Positions 7,856 to 17,958 of a stretch of DNA of 64,000 bases are shown piece by piece (within the stretch, counting starts at the first letter, position 1; the number at the start of each line of letters is the position of its first letter). The DNA is from Gammaproteobacteria bacterium. Its GTDB lineage: Bacteria > Pseudomonadota > Gammaproteobacteria > Pseudomonadales > Azotimanducaceae. Below the pieces are notes generated by a model. The model was not told where the DNA came from, ran no database searches, and saw only the letters and a program-made list of their open reading frames with translations. The stretch is from assembly GCA_009840545.1 (NCBI GenBank), contig VXNM01000010.1:124001-188000 (forward strand), written 5' to 3'. Both the position numbers and the translations under genes were made by a program.

Positions 7856-9913
7856 TTACGAAAGTGCCGACTTAAGCTCTTCGAGCGACCGAATGGGCAA
7901 GGAACAAACGAAATCTCGACAAGTGTAGGCAACAACCTCGTTCACATTCTGAGTTACCGGAGGCGGTAGGTACGAGGGAACGTAGCCAAGATCTTCATAG
8001 GGTATAGCCCAAATGTCGGTATTGGGTCGATACTCGTCAAGTAAGCTGACCTTCCACTCTTCGAGCTTGTCGCTTGGACCCCTGATAATCACGTGGCTGT
8101 TGCCATTCTTCATCCGCTCAACGCACCGTAGAGCTGTTGGATACATCACCTCTTGCTCTGAAACAGATCTACGCATCCACTCAATAGTCTTACTTACAAC
8201 TTCAAGATATCTGGGCTCACCAGTCAAGGATGCAATCTTGGACAAAGCTAAGCAAGCCACTGAATTTCCTGATGCAGCTGACTCGTCCTGCAACGGCTTG
8301 AGTCTCTGAATGAGTTTTTCGTGGTCGTGGGGAGTGAACCAAAATCCTCCATCTTGGGCATCGTAGAACCACTGGACAATTGAGTCTGCCAATGCAATAG
8401 CCATTTCGACATCGACACTGCGCCACGCTACGGACAACATAGTGAGCAATCCATCCAGAACGTGTGCATAGTCGTCGAGGTAACCGGAAATCCTAGATTC
8501 TCCGTCACACCAAACCGCACTCAAGCGCTCTCCGTCGAACATTCCCTCTCGCAGAAAGTCAGCAACACGTTGAGCGTTGCTGAGCAGGTTACGGTCACCA
8601 AGAACTTGGGCGGTTCTTGCTAGCCCCTTCATAGTCAGTCCATTCCATGAAGCGAGTATCTTTATGTCAGTCGAGGGCCTAACTCGGGTCGAGCGCACAC
8701 TCTGGAGCTTTTCGCGCGCCCTTTCTCGAACATCATTGGCATGATCGAAGTCCATTCCAAGTCTGCGCACAACAGATCTCCAGGAGTCGGTTCTGCGGAA
8801 ATGCCACCGATTCTCAAAGTTTGCTGGCTTGTCAAATCCAAATAGAGTCTCCAAGACAAGGTACTCCTCATCGGACAGGCAGCGTTTGATCTCGTTTCTT
8901 CTCCAGACGTAATACTTGCCTTCCTCACCTTCTGTATCGGCATCCAATGCCGAATAGAAACCACCGTTTGAACTCCTCATTTCCGACACCAACCAATGTG
9001 CAGTTCCTCTGAGAACTTCTTCGAACAGATCATCACCTGTTACTTGAAACGCTGTGGCATATAGGCTTAGCAACATTCCGTTGTCATTTAGCATCTTTTC
9101 AAAGTGAGGAATCGCCCACCTTTGATCGGTTGAATACCGAAAGAATCCACCACCAAGTTGATCGTAGATTCCACCGCGCGCCATTTCAGTCAAAGTGTGG
9201 ACCACGGCATCCAATGCGTCACGATCGTGAAGATTGGTTTGACGACTGTTTTGCCAGTGCCGGAGTAACCAAGCTAGGCGCGTTGGATGAGGAAACTTTG
9301 GTGCGGATCCAAAGCCCCCAAACTCTGAGTCGTAGATCGAAACCAAGGTGTTTCGACAGCGTTTCGAAAGTTCATCGTAATCCTCAATGGATTTTCCTGT
9401 TTTGGATCCATGGAATTGGGCCATGGATTGCAGCAATTTTTCCTCGAACTGCTCAAGATTCTCCTTGTTGTCACGATATGCCTCAGCCACTCGATTCATG
9501 ACATTGACGAATCCCGGCAATCCAAATCGCGATCTTTTTGGGAAATAGGTTCCCGCAAAAAACGGAATCTGTGACCTTGGATTTAGGAATACGGTCAACG
9601 GCCAACCGCCACTATTGCGAGTCAGAATCGCATGTGCAGATTGGTAAATCTTGTCCAAGTCCGGTCGCTCCTCACGATCTACTTTGACACTGATGAAGTG
9701 ACTGTTCATCACACTGGCCACTTCGGGATCCTGGAAACACTCTCGGGCCATGACGTGACACCAATGGCAGGTCGAGTAACCGATTGACAACAAGATTGGT
9801 TTATCAAGTTCGCGAGCTAGTTCCAAGGCTTCTTCCCGCCACGGATACCACTGCACCGGATTCGTGGCGTGTTGCTTAAGATAAGGACTGGTCTCATATT
9901 GAAGCTTGTTCAT
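7856..9913 (-). CDS. yyaL: YyaL/SSP411-type thioredoxin-domain protein (DUF255)
   Basis: The 685-residue protein has an N-terminal thioredoxin-like domain with the conserved start (SPYLKQHATNPVQWYPW) and a CHWC motif at residues 49-52. A large alpha/alpha-toroid domain of the N-acylglucosamine epimerase type follows, with ASWNGLTMKGLA and SGYLDDYA. This architecture is the DUF255/spermatogenesis-associated protein 20 family, found widely, with function still unclear. The start is set at ATG 9913, where homology begins. An upstream in-frame start at 10018 would add 35 unrelated residues and leave only 15 bases before the divergent rppH. The gene converges on the CmcJ-like gene. Confidence 0.9.
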   Translation of the reverse strand: MNKLQYETSPYLKQHATNPVQWYPWREEALELARELDKPILLSIGYSTCHWCHVMARECFQDPEVASVMNSHFISVKVDREERPDLDKIYQSAHAILTRNSGGWPLTVFLNPRSQIPFFAGTYFPKRSRFGLPGFVNVMNRVAEAYRDNKENLEQFEEKLLQSMAQFHGSKTGKSIEDYDELSKRCRNTLVSIYDSEFGGFGSAPKFPHPTRLAWLLRHWQNSRQTNLHDRDALDAVVHTLTEMARGGIYDQLGGGFFRYSTDQRWAIPHFEKMLNDNGMLLSLYATAFQVTGDDLFEEVLRGTAHWLVSEMRSSNGGFYSALDADTEGEEGKYYVWRRNEIKRCLSDEEYLVLETLFGFDKPANFENRWHFRRTDSWRSVVRRLGMDFDHANDVRERAREKLQSVRSTRVRPSTDIKILASWNGLTMKGLARTAQVLGDRNLLSNAQRVADFLREGMFDGERLSAVWCDGESRISGYLDDYAHVLDGLLTMLSVAWRSVDVEMAIALADSIVQWFYDAQDGGFWFTPHDHEKLIQRLKPLQDESAASGNSVACLALSKIASLTGEPRYLEVVSKTIEWMRRSVSEQEVMYPTALRCVERMKNGNSHVIIRGPSDKLEEWKVSLLDEYRPNTDIWAIPYEDLGYVPSYLPPPVTQNVNEVVAYTCRDFVCSLPIRSLEELKSALS

Positions 9914-10033
9914 ACTGAGTCCCCGAACTGGGTGCTCACAACTGGTGGGAGATCTTTGGGAGTCAAGTAAATGGTGCCATACATCAAGCTTCTTTAACTT
10001 GGGACTTGTGTGCAACAATCAAGTTGAGCAACG

Positions 10034-10528
10034 ATGAAGAGTGGACGAACGCGCGGTTATAGGAAGGGGATCGGTATTGTTCTTGCGAACCCAAGAGGTC
10101 AAGTCCTTCTTGCCCGACGTAACGACATGCGCGGTCAATGGCAATTACCTCAAGGAGGAATAGATCCAGGTGAAGAGCCGCATCAAGCCATGTTTCGCGA
10201 ACTGAAAGAAGAACTGAATGTCCCCGAAGCTCACGCAACCATCGTTGCGAAAACACGAACGTACCTACGTTACAACTTTCCTAAGATCATGCCTGATCCC
10301 AACAACTTAGCAAGAGACTATATGGGGCAGGAGCTAATGTTCTTCTTGCTTCATTTTCATGGATCAGATTCGTTAATCGATGTCTTCGGAGTCAGGCATG
10401 CAGAGTTCGATTGTTGGTCATGGGTAGACTACTGGAAACCTGTCGAATCCATTGTTGCGTTCAAACGTGACATGTATCGACGTGCCCTGACGGAATTGAA
10501 GCCTTACTTGTTCGGCGAGGAGTACTAA
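10034..10528 (+). CDS. rppH: RNA pyrophosphohydrolase
   Basis: RppH removes pyrophosphate from the 5' end of mRNAs and so starts their decay. The 164-residue protein carries the Nudix box at residues 41-63 (GGIDPGEEPHQAMFRELKEE, then LNV), with REL-x-EE as the metal-binding core, and the family entry sequence GYRKGIGIVLAN. It is followed with no gap by ptsP, and lgt-thyA lie further on. The rppH-ptsP-lgt-thyA order is a classic gammaproteobacterial block. The divergent yyaL start is 120 bases away. Confidence 0.95.
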   Translation: MKSGRTRGYRKGIGIVLANPRGQVLLARRNDMRGQWQLPQGGIDPGEEPHQAMFRELKEELNVPEAHATIVAKTRTYLRYNFPKIMPDPNNLARDYMGQELMFFLLHFHGSDSLIDVFGVRHAEFDCWSWVDYWKPVESIVAFKRDMYRRALTELKPYLFGEEY

Positions 10529-12838
10529 TTGCTTGACGCGATGAATCAATTGGTTCGTGACGTCCAGGCCGAACCGGACTTCGATAAAGCCGCGGCAATG
10601 GCGGTTGCCCGAGTGAGCATGATCTTCGGAGTCGACTACTGTTCGCTCTACGTGCTCGAGTCCAAGACCGAATTGCTCCACCTCGTAGCCAATGATGGGA
10701 TTTCGGAGCACATCGCAGGTCAAATCACTCTACCCGTTGGCAAGGGAATCATTGGACTTGTCGCTCGCCGTGCAGAGCCCGTCAATGTCGAGGACGCCAC
10801 AAAGCATCCAGCGTTCGAACAAATCGAATCGATTGATGAAAGCACCTTTAGGTGTTTTCTCGGCGCACCAATAGTTCACAATCGTCGATCAATCGGCGTA
10901 TTGACAATACGAAGAGAGTACGAGAAGTTCACCGAAAACGAAGAAGGTCTCCTACTCTCTTTGGCGACCAAACTCTCACCAGTTGTCGCCCACGCTGTTG
11001 CTCTCGGGACACCTGCCACTCCTTCGTCTTCAGTCGACCCTCTAGCGAGAGCGAGAGAGTTCAAAGGCATTCCGGGTTCGCCGGGAATTTCCGTTGGCAG
11101 GGTCGCGCTCGTTGAACCACCAGCAGACATCAAACACATTCCTGACCGAGATGCCGTCGACATCGCTGATGAACTTCAAAACTTCGACTTGGCGTTGGAG
11201 TCAGTTCGAGACGACATGCAACGCATCAATGCGACTTTGAAACCGAACCTAGACACAATCGAGCAAGAGATTCTTGATGTGTATGTACACATTCTCGACG
11301 ACGAAGCCATGGGAGGAGAAGTTCGCGACGAAATCGAAAAACACGGACAGTGGGCACAAGGAGCGATCAAACGTGTATTTCAAAGGCACATTGATCACAT
11401 GGAGGAAACGAACAACGAGTACTTCGTTGAACGCAGCACCGACCTTCGCGATATTGCACAGCAACTGGTTGCGAAACTACAGGATTACGGAGCAACTCAA
11501 AGCAATGTCTTTCCCGATGAGACAATTCTCGCCGCAGAGGAAATTACGGCATCGATGATCGCCAAAATTCCAGACGAACAGCTCAAAGGCATCGTTTCAC
11601 TGTCTGGGTCTGCAAATTCCCACACTGCAATTCTCGCTCGGGCGTTGGGAATTCCCGCCGTCATGGGTGCGTCCGACTTTCCTTTGTTTGAAACGCAGCA
11701 CATGACTGTAGTCATCGATGGTACCTATGGCGAGATCGTTAGCAATCCCACCCCTGGCATTCTCAGGCACTATCAAGACTTGAGGGCTCAAGGAGAGTCT
11801 TTCGCAAGAGAGCTAACTGAATTGCGAGATCAACCAGCAGAGACTCGTGATGGACACCGTGTGCGACTTTGGGTCAACATTGGTCTGATTGATGAAATAT
11901 CTCAATCACTGGATCGTGGCGCGGAAGGCATAGGACTCTTTCGAACCGAAATACCTTTCGCGGATAGCGCTCAATTCCCTACCGAGGCTCAGCAACTCGA
12001 GATATATCGCAAACACATGGTTGCGTTTGACCCAAAACCAGTGACGATGCGAACCCTCGACATCGGCGGAGACAAGGTTCTACCGTACTTCTCAGTGAAA
12101 GAGGACAATCCTTTTCTCGGTTGGCGCGGAATACGGGTCACCCTTGACCATCCAGAAATTTTCCTCGTTCAAATTCGCGCGATGGTGAAAGCCAGCGAGG
12201 GACTCAATAGCCCACTTCGAATCATGCTGCCAATGGTTTCGAACTTGGAAGAGATCCATTTCGCCAAGAACCTGATAGATCAGGCATACCGAGAACTTCG
12301 GGATGAAGGATTTGCGGTCAGGGTGCCCGATGTCGGAGTCATGGTTGAAGTTCCCGCATTGATCTATCAAGCGCGGCTCGTTTGCCGCGAAGTTGACTTC
12401 CTTGCCGTCGGATCAAACGACCTCACGCAATACATGCTCGCCGTGTCTCGCAACAACGCGAGGGTTGCGAGTCTGTACCAGGAATTGCACCCATCAGTCT
12501 TGTGGGCCCTTCGAAGCGTTGTAAAAGATGCCCATGCAGAAAACAAGCCCATTGGAATTTGCGGCGAGTTGGCTGGAACAGTCGAAGGAGCTATTTTGTG
12601 TGTAGGAATGGGGTACGACGTGCTGTCGATGAATGCAACACATATTCCTAAGGTCAAGTGGGTGATTCGAAACATGACCTTGGTCAGGTGTCGTCGCATA
12701 TTGAGTCGGGTCTTGAGAATGAACGATGCTCAAATCATTCTTGAGTTCATTCACCAGCAAATGGAGGATATGGGGTTAGGAAAAGTTGTGCCCCATCGAG
12801 AGCCATATTCGCCCGATAGGCAACCAAACTCAAAGTGA
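10529..12838 (+). CDS. ptsP: PTS enzyme I-Ntr (PEP-protein phosphotransferase with GAF domain)
   Basis: PtsP is the first enzyme of the nitrogen phosphotransferase relay. It takes phosphate from phosphoenolpyruvate and passes it to NPr. The 769-residue protein has an N-terminal GAF domain (about residues 15-165), the EI N-terminal domain with the phospho-accepting histidine at about residue 365 (SGSANSHTAILARALG), and the PEP-binding TIM barrel (GLFRTEIPF, DIGGDK, GSNDLTQY, CGELAG). The start is TTG at 10529, directly after the rppH stop; ATG at 10541 is the alternative. It converges with an SDR gene four bases downstream. No ptsN or ptsO lies in the window. Confidence 0.95.
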   Translation: MLDAMNQLVRDVQAEPDFDKAAAMAVARVSMIFGVDYCSLYVLESKTELLHLVANDGISEHIAGQITLPVGKGIIGLVARRAEPVNVEDATKHPAFEQIESIDESTFRCFLGAPIVHNRRSIGVLTIRREYEKFTENEEGLLLSLATKLSPVVAHAVALGTPATPSSSVDPLARAREFKGIPGSPGISVGRVALVEPPADIKHIPDRDAVDIADELQNFDLALESVRDDMQRINATLKPNLDTIEQEILDVYVHILDDEAMGGEVRDEIEKHGQWAQGAIKRVFQRHIDHMEETNNEYFVERSTDLRDIAQQLVAKLQDYGATQSNVFPDETILAAEEITASMIAKIPDEQLKGIVSLSGSANSHTAILARALGIPAVMGASDFPLFETQHMTVVIDGTYGEIVSNPTPGILRHYQDLRAQGESFARELTELRDQPAETRDGHRVRLWVNIGLIDEISQSLDRGAEGIGLFRTEIPFADSAQFPTEAQQLEIYRKHMVAFDPKPVTMRTLDIGGDKVLPYFSVKEDNPFLGWRGIRVTLDHPEIFLVQIRAMVKASEGLNSPLRIMLPMVSNLEEIHFAKNLIDQAYRELRDEGFAVRVPDVGVMVEVPALIYQARLVCREVDFLAVGSNDLTQYMLAVSRNNARVASLYQELHPSVLWALRSVVKDAHAENKPIGICGELAGTVEGAILCVGMGYDVLSMNATHIPKVKWVIRNMTLVRCRRILSRVLRMNDAQIILEFIHQQMEDMGLGKVVPHREPYSPDRQPNSK

Positions 12839-12842
12839 CGCG

Positions 12843-13631
12843 TCAAACAACCTGTGATAAACCGCCATCCATGTTGATTGCGCACCCGGTGAGATAGGAA
12901 GCTTTTTCCGATACAAGAAACATCGCGACATCCGCACATTCCCGGGCTTCGCCCATTCTGCGCATTGGTAGGGACTTTCCAGCTTGGGCAAGGAATTCCT
13001 CGTAGGTCACCGAACTATCACTCGAGTCGTATGCTCGACGACTTTGATCCGACTCAATTCTCCCAATCAGCAGTGCGTTTACTAGGACATTGTGCGGGGC
13101 ACCCTCGCCGGCCAGCACTTTGGTCAGGGCCATCCCTGCAGCACGGGACACGGAGGTCGGCGCAGATCGAGGGCCAGGAGCCTTGGCGGCGATATTGAGA
13201 ATGTTGATGATTCTTCCCCACCTTCGTTCACACATACCCGGGAAAATCAGACGTCCAAGTCGAATTGCAGCGAATAGCTTCAGGTCCAAATCACCTTGCC
13301 AAGTCTCGTCGGTCACATCAAGGAAGGCATGAGCTTCGGATTTACCTGCGTTGTTGACCAGTATGTCAACGTTCCCGATGTCTTTGGTCACTTGGTCGAC
13401 AGTACGCTGGATTGCCAACGGGTCAGTAACGTCACAAACGTATTCTCGGACCTGAGATTGACCATCACCCGCTTGTTCAATCTCTGTCCTAGCTGACCTC
13501 AAGGGTTCCAATCTACGAGCCAAAATCGCGACATTCGCCCCGTGGGAATGGAATTCCTTCGCCATGGCTTTACCCAAGCCTAAGCTCCCTCCCGTGACCA
13601 GAGCCGTCCTATCTGCAAGTGTGTTTCGCAT
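12843..13631 (-). CDS. SDR-fold protein with degenerate catalytic motif
   Basis: This 262-residue protein has an intact SDR cofactor site (TGGSLGLG near residue 14 and NNAGK near residue 92) and the C-terminal LTGCAINMDGG seen in FabG-like enzymes. The catalytic segment is unusual. Where SDRs carry Ser...YxxxK, this one reads NIAAK then APTSVSRAAG, so Tyr is replaced by Thr and Lys by Arg. It therefore probably does not use standard SDR chemistry, or it serves as a cofactor-binding protein. The ATG has a good ribosome site (AGGAGAAAGC). It sits with the NRDE gene inside the otherwise conserved ptsP-lgt interval and is likely cotranscribed with it, eight bases downstream. Confidence 0.8.
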   Translation of the reverse strand: MRNTLADRTALVTGGSLGLGKAMAKEFHSHGANVAILARRLEPLRSARTEIEQAGDGQSQVREYVCDVTDPLAIQRTVDQVTKDIGNVDILVNNAGKSEAHAFLDVTDETWQGDLDLKLFAAIRLGRLIFPGMCERRWGRIINILNIAAKAPGPRSAPTSVSRAAGMALTKVLAGEGAPHNVLVNALLIGRIESDQSRRAYDSSDSSVTYEEFLAQAGKSLPMRRMGEARECADVAMFLVSEKASYLTGCAINMDGGLSQVV

Positions 13632-13639
13632 GCTTTCTC

Positions 13640-14383
13640 CTAGTCCTGAATGGGTATGGATTCGTAAATGAACGAGCCCCGCATGCCGCTAGGACCATAT
13701 TGTTGCTCCTTGAAATATATTCGCCTGTCATCAAAAACGACTGCCGTGCTCGCACGAGTTCCGTAGGTCTCTCCGAAGACAAAACACGGAGAATGGCCGC
13801 TCTCGACAGGATCTTGGTTAGCCGATCGCGCGACGTCACTTGATGAGTGTCTTCTCAGCATGTGGATAAGTGAATCGACATCGTGCCTATTTCGTACCTG
13901 AGCAATCATCGAGACACCGACTCTGGTTTTTGTCCAATTGTTGTCGAAGCTTGTGTTCGTAATGCCGTAGAACCCAGGACCAAGTAGCTTTCGTTCTTCG
14001 TTTCGATTCGACCAATAAACCAAGTCGATGCCATCGAAAACTACCAAATTGAACCCTCGATACAACTGCCCGTTTAAGCTCTCTACAAATTCCTGGGCAG
14101 CGACATCTGACTTCAGGAAATCACGTACCACGTGTCCCCGTGACAAAAATGCATTTGTCGACGTGGTTCGTTCTGTCCAATTTGTGATAGCTGCAAAACG
14201 CCCACCCCGAGTTACGCCCAACCAAGTACCGTCTTCCTTCTCATCTCTTCCCGCAAAGACTCTACGCTCATTCATCCAATAGTGAGCCTCTGTTGCGGGT
14301 CTATCAAAAAACTCGTCTCGATTGGCTGCGACAATTAGGGGATAGTTCTTGTCGGTCCGATACGCCAGTAGGATGATGCACAC
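13640..14383 (-). CDS. NRDE (TANGO2-like) family protein
   Basis: The 247-residue protein belongs to the NRDE family, related to eukaryotic TANGO2. The signature AANRDEFFDRP lies near residues 18-28, followed by GTWLGVTRGGRFAAITN. The start is GTG at 14383, so the mature protein begins Met-Cys, and the conserved Cys2 of the family falls in place. The biochemical role is not settled. A similar gene is often found between ptsP and lgt in pseudomonads, so it is probably an old resident of this block rather than a new arrival. It reads away from lgt and into the SDR gene. Confidence 0.88.
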   Translation of the reverse strand: MCIILLAYRTDKNYPLIVAANRDEFFDRPATEAHYWMNERRVFAGRDEKEDGTWLGVTRGGRFAAITNWTERTTSTNAFLSRGHVVRDFLKSDVAAQEFVESLNGQLYRGFNLVVFDGIDLVYWSNRNEERKLLGPGFYGITNTSFDNNWTKTRVGVSMIAQVRNRHDVDSLIHMLRRHSSSDVARSANQDPVESGHSPCFVFGETYGTRASTAVVFDDRRIYFKEQQYGPSGMRGSFIYESIPIQD

Positions 14384-14683
14384 AGCAAGGGTAGCAGCAA
14401 CTAGGAGGCTAGTTTAGCAATGGACTCAGTTCGCTATGGGACTCGCTTTCTTGAGCATTCCCGATCTAACCATTAGGATTCCACAAGGGCTCTTTGTTTT
14501 TCGGTTTCGTGATGAGCGTGAACTAACAAATCGAAATGTGTATTAACTCAATCATTTTGTGTGGCTACAATTCCTTAGTGATTGTTACTTTGCATTTGTT
14601 AGTGGCACAAGCCGTTCTTTTGCGATCTGGAGGTCAGCCACTCGGAAGCGCAACAACATTCAAACCCCAGTGAAGCCAAGTTA
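14384..14683. other. 300-base divergent intergenic region upstream of lgt
   Basis: No open frame here looks coding. The stretch is AT-rich and separates the NRDE gene (minus) from lgt (plus). The only feature supported is the promoter-like pair at 14543-14571. No tRNA-like arm or terminator hairpin was found. Confidence 0.6.
14543..14571 (+). promoter_or_regulatory. Putative sigma-70 promoter of lgt-thyA-folA
   Basis: TTAACT (14543-14548) and TACAAT (14566-14571) are separated by exactly 17 bases and match the -35 and -10 consensus at four and five positions. They lie in the AT-rich gap and face lgt, which would leave a leader of about 105 bases. Confidence 0.45.
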
Positions 14684-15523
14684 ATGTACTACCCAAACAT
14701 CGATCCGATTTTCCTCTCCATCGGACCAATTGATCTTAGGTGGTATGGTCTGACGTACGTGATTGCATTCATTGCGTGCTATCTGCTCGGGAATTACCGG
14801 AGCAAAAAGTTTGGCAGAGTCTGGACGACCCAACAATGGAGCGACTTGGTCTTCTATGGAATGCTCGGAACGTTAATTGGGGGGCGCTTGGGCTATGCGT
14901 TGTTCTACGATCTTGGCCGAGTTCTGCAAGATCCGCTCGTGGTGTTCCGAATATGGGAGGGCGGAATGTCATTTCATGGTGGACTATTGGGAGTGCTCAC
15001 AGCGTTCCTCGTGTGGGGTCGACTTAAAGGCGAGAGTTTCTTCAAGATTGCAGACTTTGTCGCGCCTCTGGTGTCCCTTGGAATTGGATTTGGCCGACTC
15101 GGTAATTTTGCAAACACAGAGCTGCCAGGCAGAGTCACTGAAAGTTTCCTTGGCTTCCACTTTCCGTGCCACGCCGTCGTCGCTCTCAATCCAAACTGCA
15201 TTGGCGAGTACGAACCAGTCCTACGGCACGTTTCGAGTCTATATCAAGCCTTCACAACTGGAGTCATAGTCTTTGCGGTTGTATGGATCTACTCCTCTCG
15301 ACAACGTCCACTTGGTTCGGTCACAGGACTGTTTCTCACACTCTATGGCCTTGGAAGATTCTGTACTGAATTCTTCCGCGAACCGGACGCACACTTAGGG
15401 TTTATTCTCGGGAATTGGCTGTCGATGGGGCAATTGCTCTCTCTTCCACTAATCGCGGGTGGGATTGTGCTCTTGAGTCCGCCCGTTAGCAAATACCTAC
15501 AGAAAAAGAAAACAAGCTCATGA
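14684..15523 (+). CDS. lgt: Prolipoprotein diacylglyceryl transferase
   Basis: Lgt attaches diacylglycerol from phosphatidylglycerol to the lipobox cysteine of prolipoproteins at the inner membrane. The 279-residue polytopic protein has the family N-terminus ([14 protein letters not shown]), the FHGGLLG motif near residue 103 and the signature [11 protein letters not shown] near residue 140. It overlaps thyA by four bases (ATGA). The S8 protease at 31678 is a likely lipoprotein substrate in this window. Confidence 0.96.
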   Translation: MYYPNIDPIFLSIGPIDLRWYGLTYVIAFIACYLLGNYRSKKFGRVWTTQQWSDLVFYGMLGTLIGGRLGYALFYDLGRVLQDPLVVFRIWEGGMSFHGGLLGVLTAFLVWGRLKGESFFKIADFVAPLVSLGIGFGRLGNFANTELPGRVTESFLGFHFPCHAVVALNPNCIGEYEPVLRHVSSLYQAFTTGVIVFAVVWIYSSRQRPLGSVTGLFLTLYGLGRFCTEFFREPDAHLGFILGNWLSMGQLLSLPLIAGGIVLLSPPVSKYLQKKKTSS

Positions 15524-16314
15524 GACAGTATCTAGATCTGGTAAGCAGAATTCTCGAAGAGGGAGTTCCAAAAGAGGATCGCACCGGAACGGGAACGCTC
15601 TCGATATTCGGGCATCAATTTAGAGTGAGCCTTGCAGACGGTTTTCCGCTTCTCACTACCAAGAAAATGTTCCTAAAGGGAATAATCCACGAGTTATTGT
15701 GGTTCCTGACTGGCTCGACCAACATCAAGTATCTAAAGGACCACAACGTCCACATTTGGGATGGTTGGGCTGATGAGGATGGGGAGTTGGGACCGGTCTA
15801 CGGTCGACAGTGGCGTTCGTGGCCGGACGGAAGAGGGAATTCAATCGATCAAATCAGCCAACTCATCGCGGGCATACAGACCAATCCTAGTTCTCGAAGA
15901 CACATGATCTCGGCCTGGAACGTCGCAGAAATCGATCAGATGGCATTGCCTCCTTGCCATGCTCTTGTTCAGTTCTACGTTTCAAACGGTTCAATTTCGT
16001 GTCAGCTTTACCAGAGAAGTGCCGATGTCTTTCTTGGTGTTCCGTTCAACATCGCAAGCTATGCACTCCTCACAATGATGGTCGCCCAAGTAACTGACCT
16101 TCGAGTAGGGCACTTTGTGCATACATTTGGTGACGCCCATCTCTACGAGAATCATCTTGATCAAGCGCGATTACAGCTAAGTCGTGAACCTTTACCTCTT
16201 CCGAGAATGTCCCTAAATCCCGATGTTCGGGATATATTCGAATTTCGCTACGACGACTTTGAACTGCAAGACTACCGTAGTCACGCAGCTATAAAAGCTG
16301 AGATTTCCGTTTAG
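15520..16314 (+). CDS. thyA: Thymidylate synthase
   Basis: ThyA methylates dUMP to dTMP using methylene-tetrahydrofolate and yields dihydrofolate. The 264-residue protein has the catalytic cysteine at residue 146 in [12 protein letters not shown], the same number as in E. coli. [13 protein letters not shown] lies near the N-terminus, followed by the [20 protein letters not shown] dUMP-binding segment. The lengths agree exactly with the E. coli enzyme. The gene overlaps lgt and is followed 13 bases later by folA, which regenerates the folate it consumes. Confidence 0.97.
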   Translation: MRQYLDLVSRILEEGVPKEDRTGTGTLSIFGHQFRVSLADGFPLLTTKKMFLKGIIHELLWFLTGSTNIKYLKDHNVHIWDGWADEDGELGPVYGRQWRSWPDGRGNSIDQISQLIAGIQTNPSSRRHMISAWNVAEIDQMALPPCHALVQFYVSNGSISCQLYQRSADVFLGVPFNIASYALLTMMVAQVTDLRVGHFVHTFGDAHLYENHLDQARLQLSREPLPLPRMSLNPDVRDIFEFRYDDFELQDYRSHAAIKAEISV

Positions 16315-16327
16315 CTCGTAGGGTCTA

Positions 16328-16831
16328 GTGCAAATTTCACTTATTTGGGCAATGTCTCGAAATCGCGCTATCGGGAAGAACAACCGACTTCCGTGGAGAC
16401 TGCCTGATGAACTTCAGTACTTTCGAGACACGGTACGCGGAAACCCGATAATCATGGGAAGGAAGACCTTCGAAGGAGTTGGAAAGCCCCTTAGGGACTG
16501 CACGAATATAGTGCTGTCGAAGTCAGCAACAAAATTTCACGGATGCATTCACGCCACGAGTTTCGACGACGCATTAAGACTTGCACGGTCAGACAACAAA
16601 AAGGGCAGCGAACGGGTATTTGTTATTGGTGGTTCAGCTGTCTATGAAGAGGCACTGTCCTTTGCAGATAGGTTGTATCGGACCATCGTTGAAGCTGAAA
16701 TAGAAGGCGATACTTTCTTTCCTCTGTATGACGAATCCAAATGGACATGTGAGAGTTCAGTCCATCACAGTAGCGATGCCAAACATCCATATAGCTTTAC
16801 GATGGAAGTATTCAGTCGCGCAGACTCTTGA
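16328..16831 (+). CDS. folA: Dihydrofolate reductase
   Basis: FolA reduces dihydrofolate to tetrahydrofolate with NADPH and closes the cycle opened by ThyA. The 167-residue protein starts at GTG 16328 and shows the family order: IWAMSRNRAIGKNNRLPW, the active-site acid in LPDELQYF, IIMGRKTFEG and the cofactor loop VIGGSAVYEEAL. No ATG is placed suitably, so the GTG start is firm. It converges with dapD across 38 bases. Confidence 0.95.
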   Translation: MQISLIWAMSRNRAIGKNNRLPWRLPDELQYFRDTVRGNPIIMGRKTFEGVGKPLRDCTNIVLSKSATKFHGCIHATSFDDALRLARSDNKKGSERVFVIGGSAVYEEALSFADRLYRTIVEAEIEGDTFFPLYDESKWTCESSVHHSSDAKHPYSFTMEVFSRADS

Positions 16832-16869
16832 CAACTCCTTTCGTCACGGTAATAGTCATAAGGATGCGA

Positions 16870-17709
16870 CTAATCCCGCAGCAGGTCATTAATGGAAGTC
16901 TTCGCGCGTGTTCGTTCGTCCACTGTTTTGATACGGACAGCACAGTATAGGTTGGGGCGAGGCAAACCGGTTTCGATGGGTGGTTGAGGCAACGTTCCGG
17001 GTACAAGCACAGAGTATGCAGGCACTCGACCTTGAAAGATCTCACCCGTTTGCCGGTCAATGATTTTCGTTGATTTGCCTAAGAACACTCCCATAGAGAG
17101 CACTGATCCTTCCTCAACCAATACACCTTCGACAACTTCAGAGCGAGCTCCAATGAAACAGTTGTCTTCAACAATTACCGGAGATGCCTGAAGAGGCTCT
17201 AGCACCCCTCCGATACCCGCTCCTCCTGAAATGTGACAGTTTTTTCCTATTTGAGCGCAGGACCCGATAGTTGCCCAAGTATCAACCATGGTTCCACTGT
17301 CCACATATGCTCCTATGTTCACGAAACTTGGCATCAAGACTACATTGGGAGCAATGTATGCAGAGTGCCTAACATAGGATGTCGGAACCGCCCGAAAACC
17401 ACCTGCGCGAAATTCTGCTTCTCCCCAATCCGCGAACTTGGATGGAATCTTGTCCCACCAGCTTGTCGCGTCCGGCGCGCCGCTAACTCGTTGAAACGGA
17501 TTGAGAATAAAGCTCAAGAGAACGGCTTTCTTGACCCATTCATTGACAATCCATGTACCGTTCTCTTTCTGTGCAACCCGCAGTTCCCCAGCATCCAACG
17601 CGTTTAACGTGCCCTCCACCGCTGCGCGAATCTCTCCCGTGGTTTCAGTGGAAAGCGCATCCTGGTTAATCCATGCTTCATTGACAATGCGTTCGGAATG
17701 TTGATTCAT
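16870..17709 (-). CDS. dapD: Tetrahydrodipicolinate N-succinyltransferase
   Basis: DapD succinylates tetrahydrodipicolinate in the succinylase branch of lysine and diaminopimelate synthesis. The 279-residue protein has the helical N-terminal part and then a left-handed hexapeptide-repeat domain ([53 protein letters not shown]). The ATG at 17709 is preferred over an upstream in-frame start at 17739 because the family begins near MNQHSERIV. No other dap gene is in the window. Confidence 0.95.
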   Translation of the reverse strand: MNQHSERIVNEAWINQDALSTETTGEIRAAVEGTLNALDAGELRVAQKENGTWIVNEWVKKAVLLSFILNPFQRVSGAPDATSWWDKIPSKFADWGEAEFRAGGFRAVPTSYVRHSAYIAPNVVLMPSFVNIGAYVDSGTMVDTWATIGSCAQIGKNCHISGGAGIGGVLEPLQASPVIVEDNCFIGARSEVVEGVLVEEGSVLSMGVFLGKSTKIIDRQTGEIFQGRVPAYSVLVPGTLPQPPIETGLPRPNLYCAVRIKTVDERTRAKTSINDLLRD

Positions 17710-17958
17710 GAGCCTAAAACGACTAGTTGTACCTAACAATTATGTACTCGTGGCTTGTGTACTGCGAACTAGCAGCTGCGCCTTTGCCTTGATGGCTCTA
17801 CTTTCCTCTAACTTGGTACGGTCCGAAGTGCCCGAACGCGATAACGCTAACCTAGTTGAGTTCACGGTACTTCGAGCCTCGACACTCTTTTTTGTGGGAG
17901 CATTTGTAATATTGAAGCGAACTCTTCGCGGTCAATTCGACTCCCATTGAGCAAACGC

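Noticed and set aside
17708-17950. 80-residue frame with two hydrophobic segments between dapD and the first PhyH gene
   Set aside because: It starts within the dapD start codon on the opposite strand, has no good ribosome site, and has no recognised homologues. It may be a chance frame.
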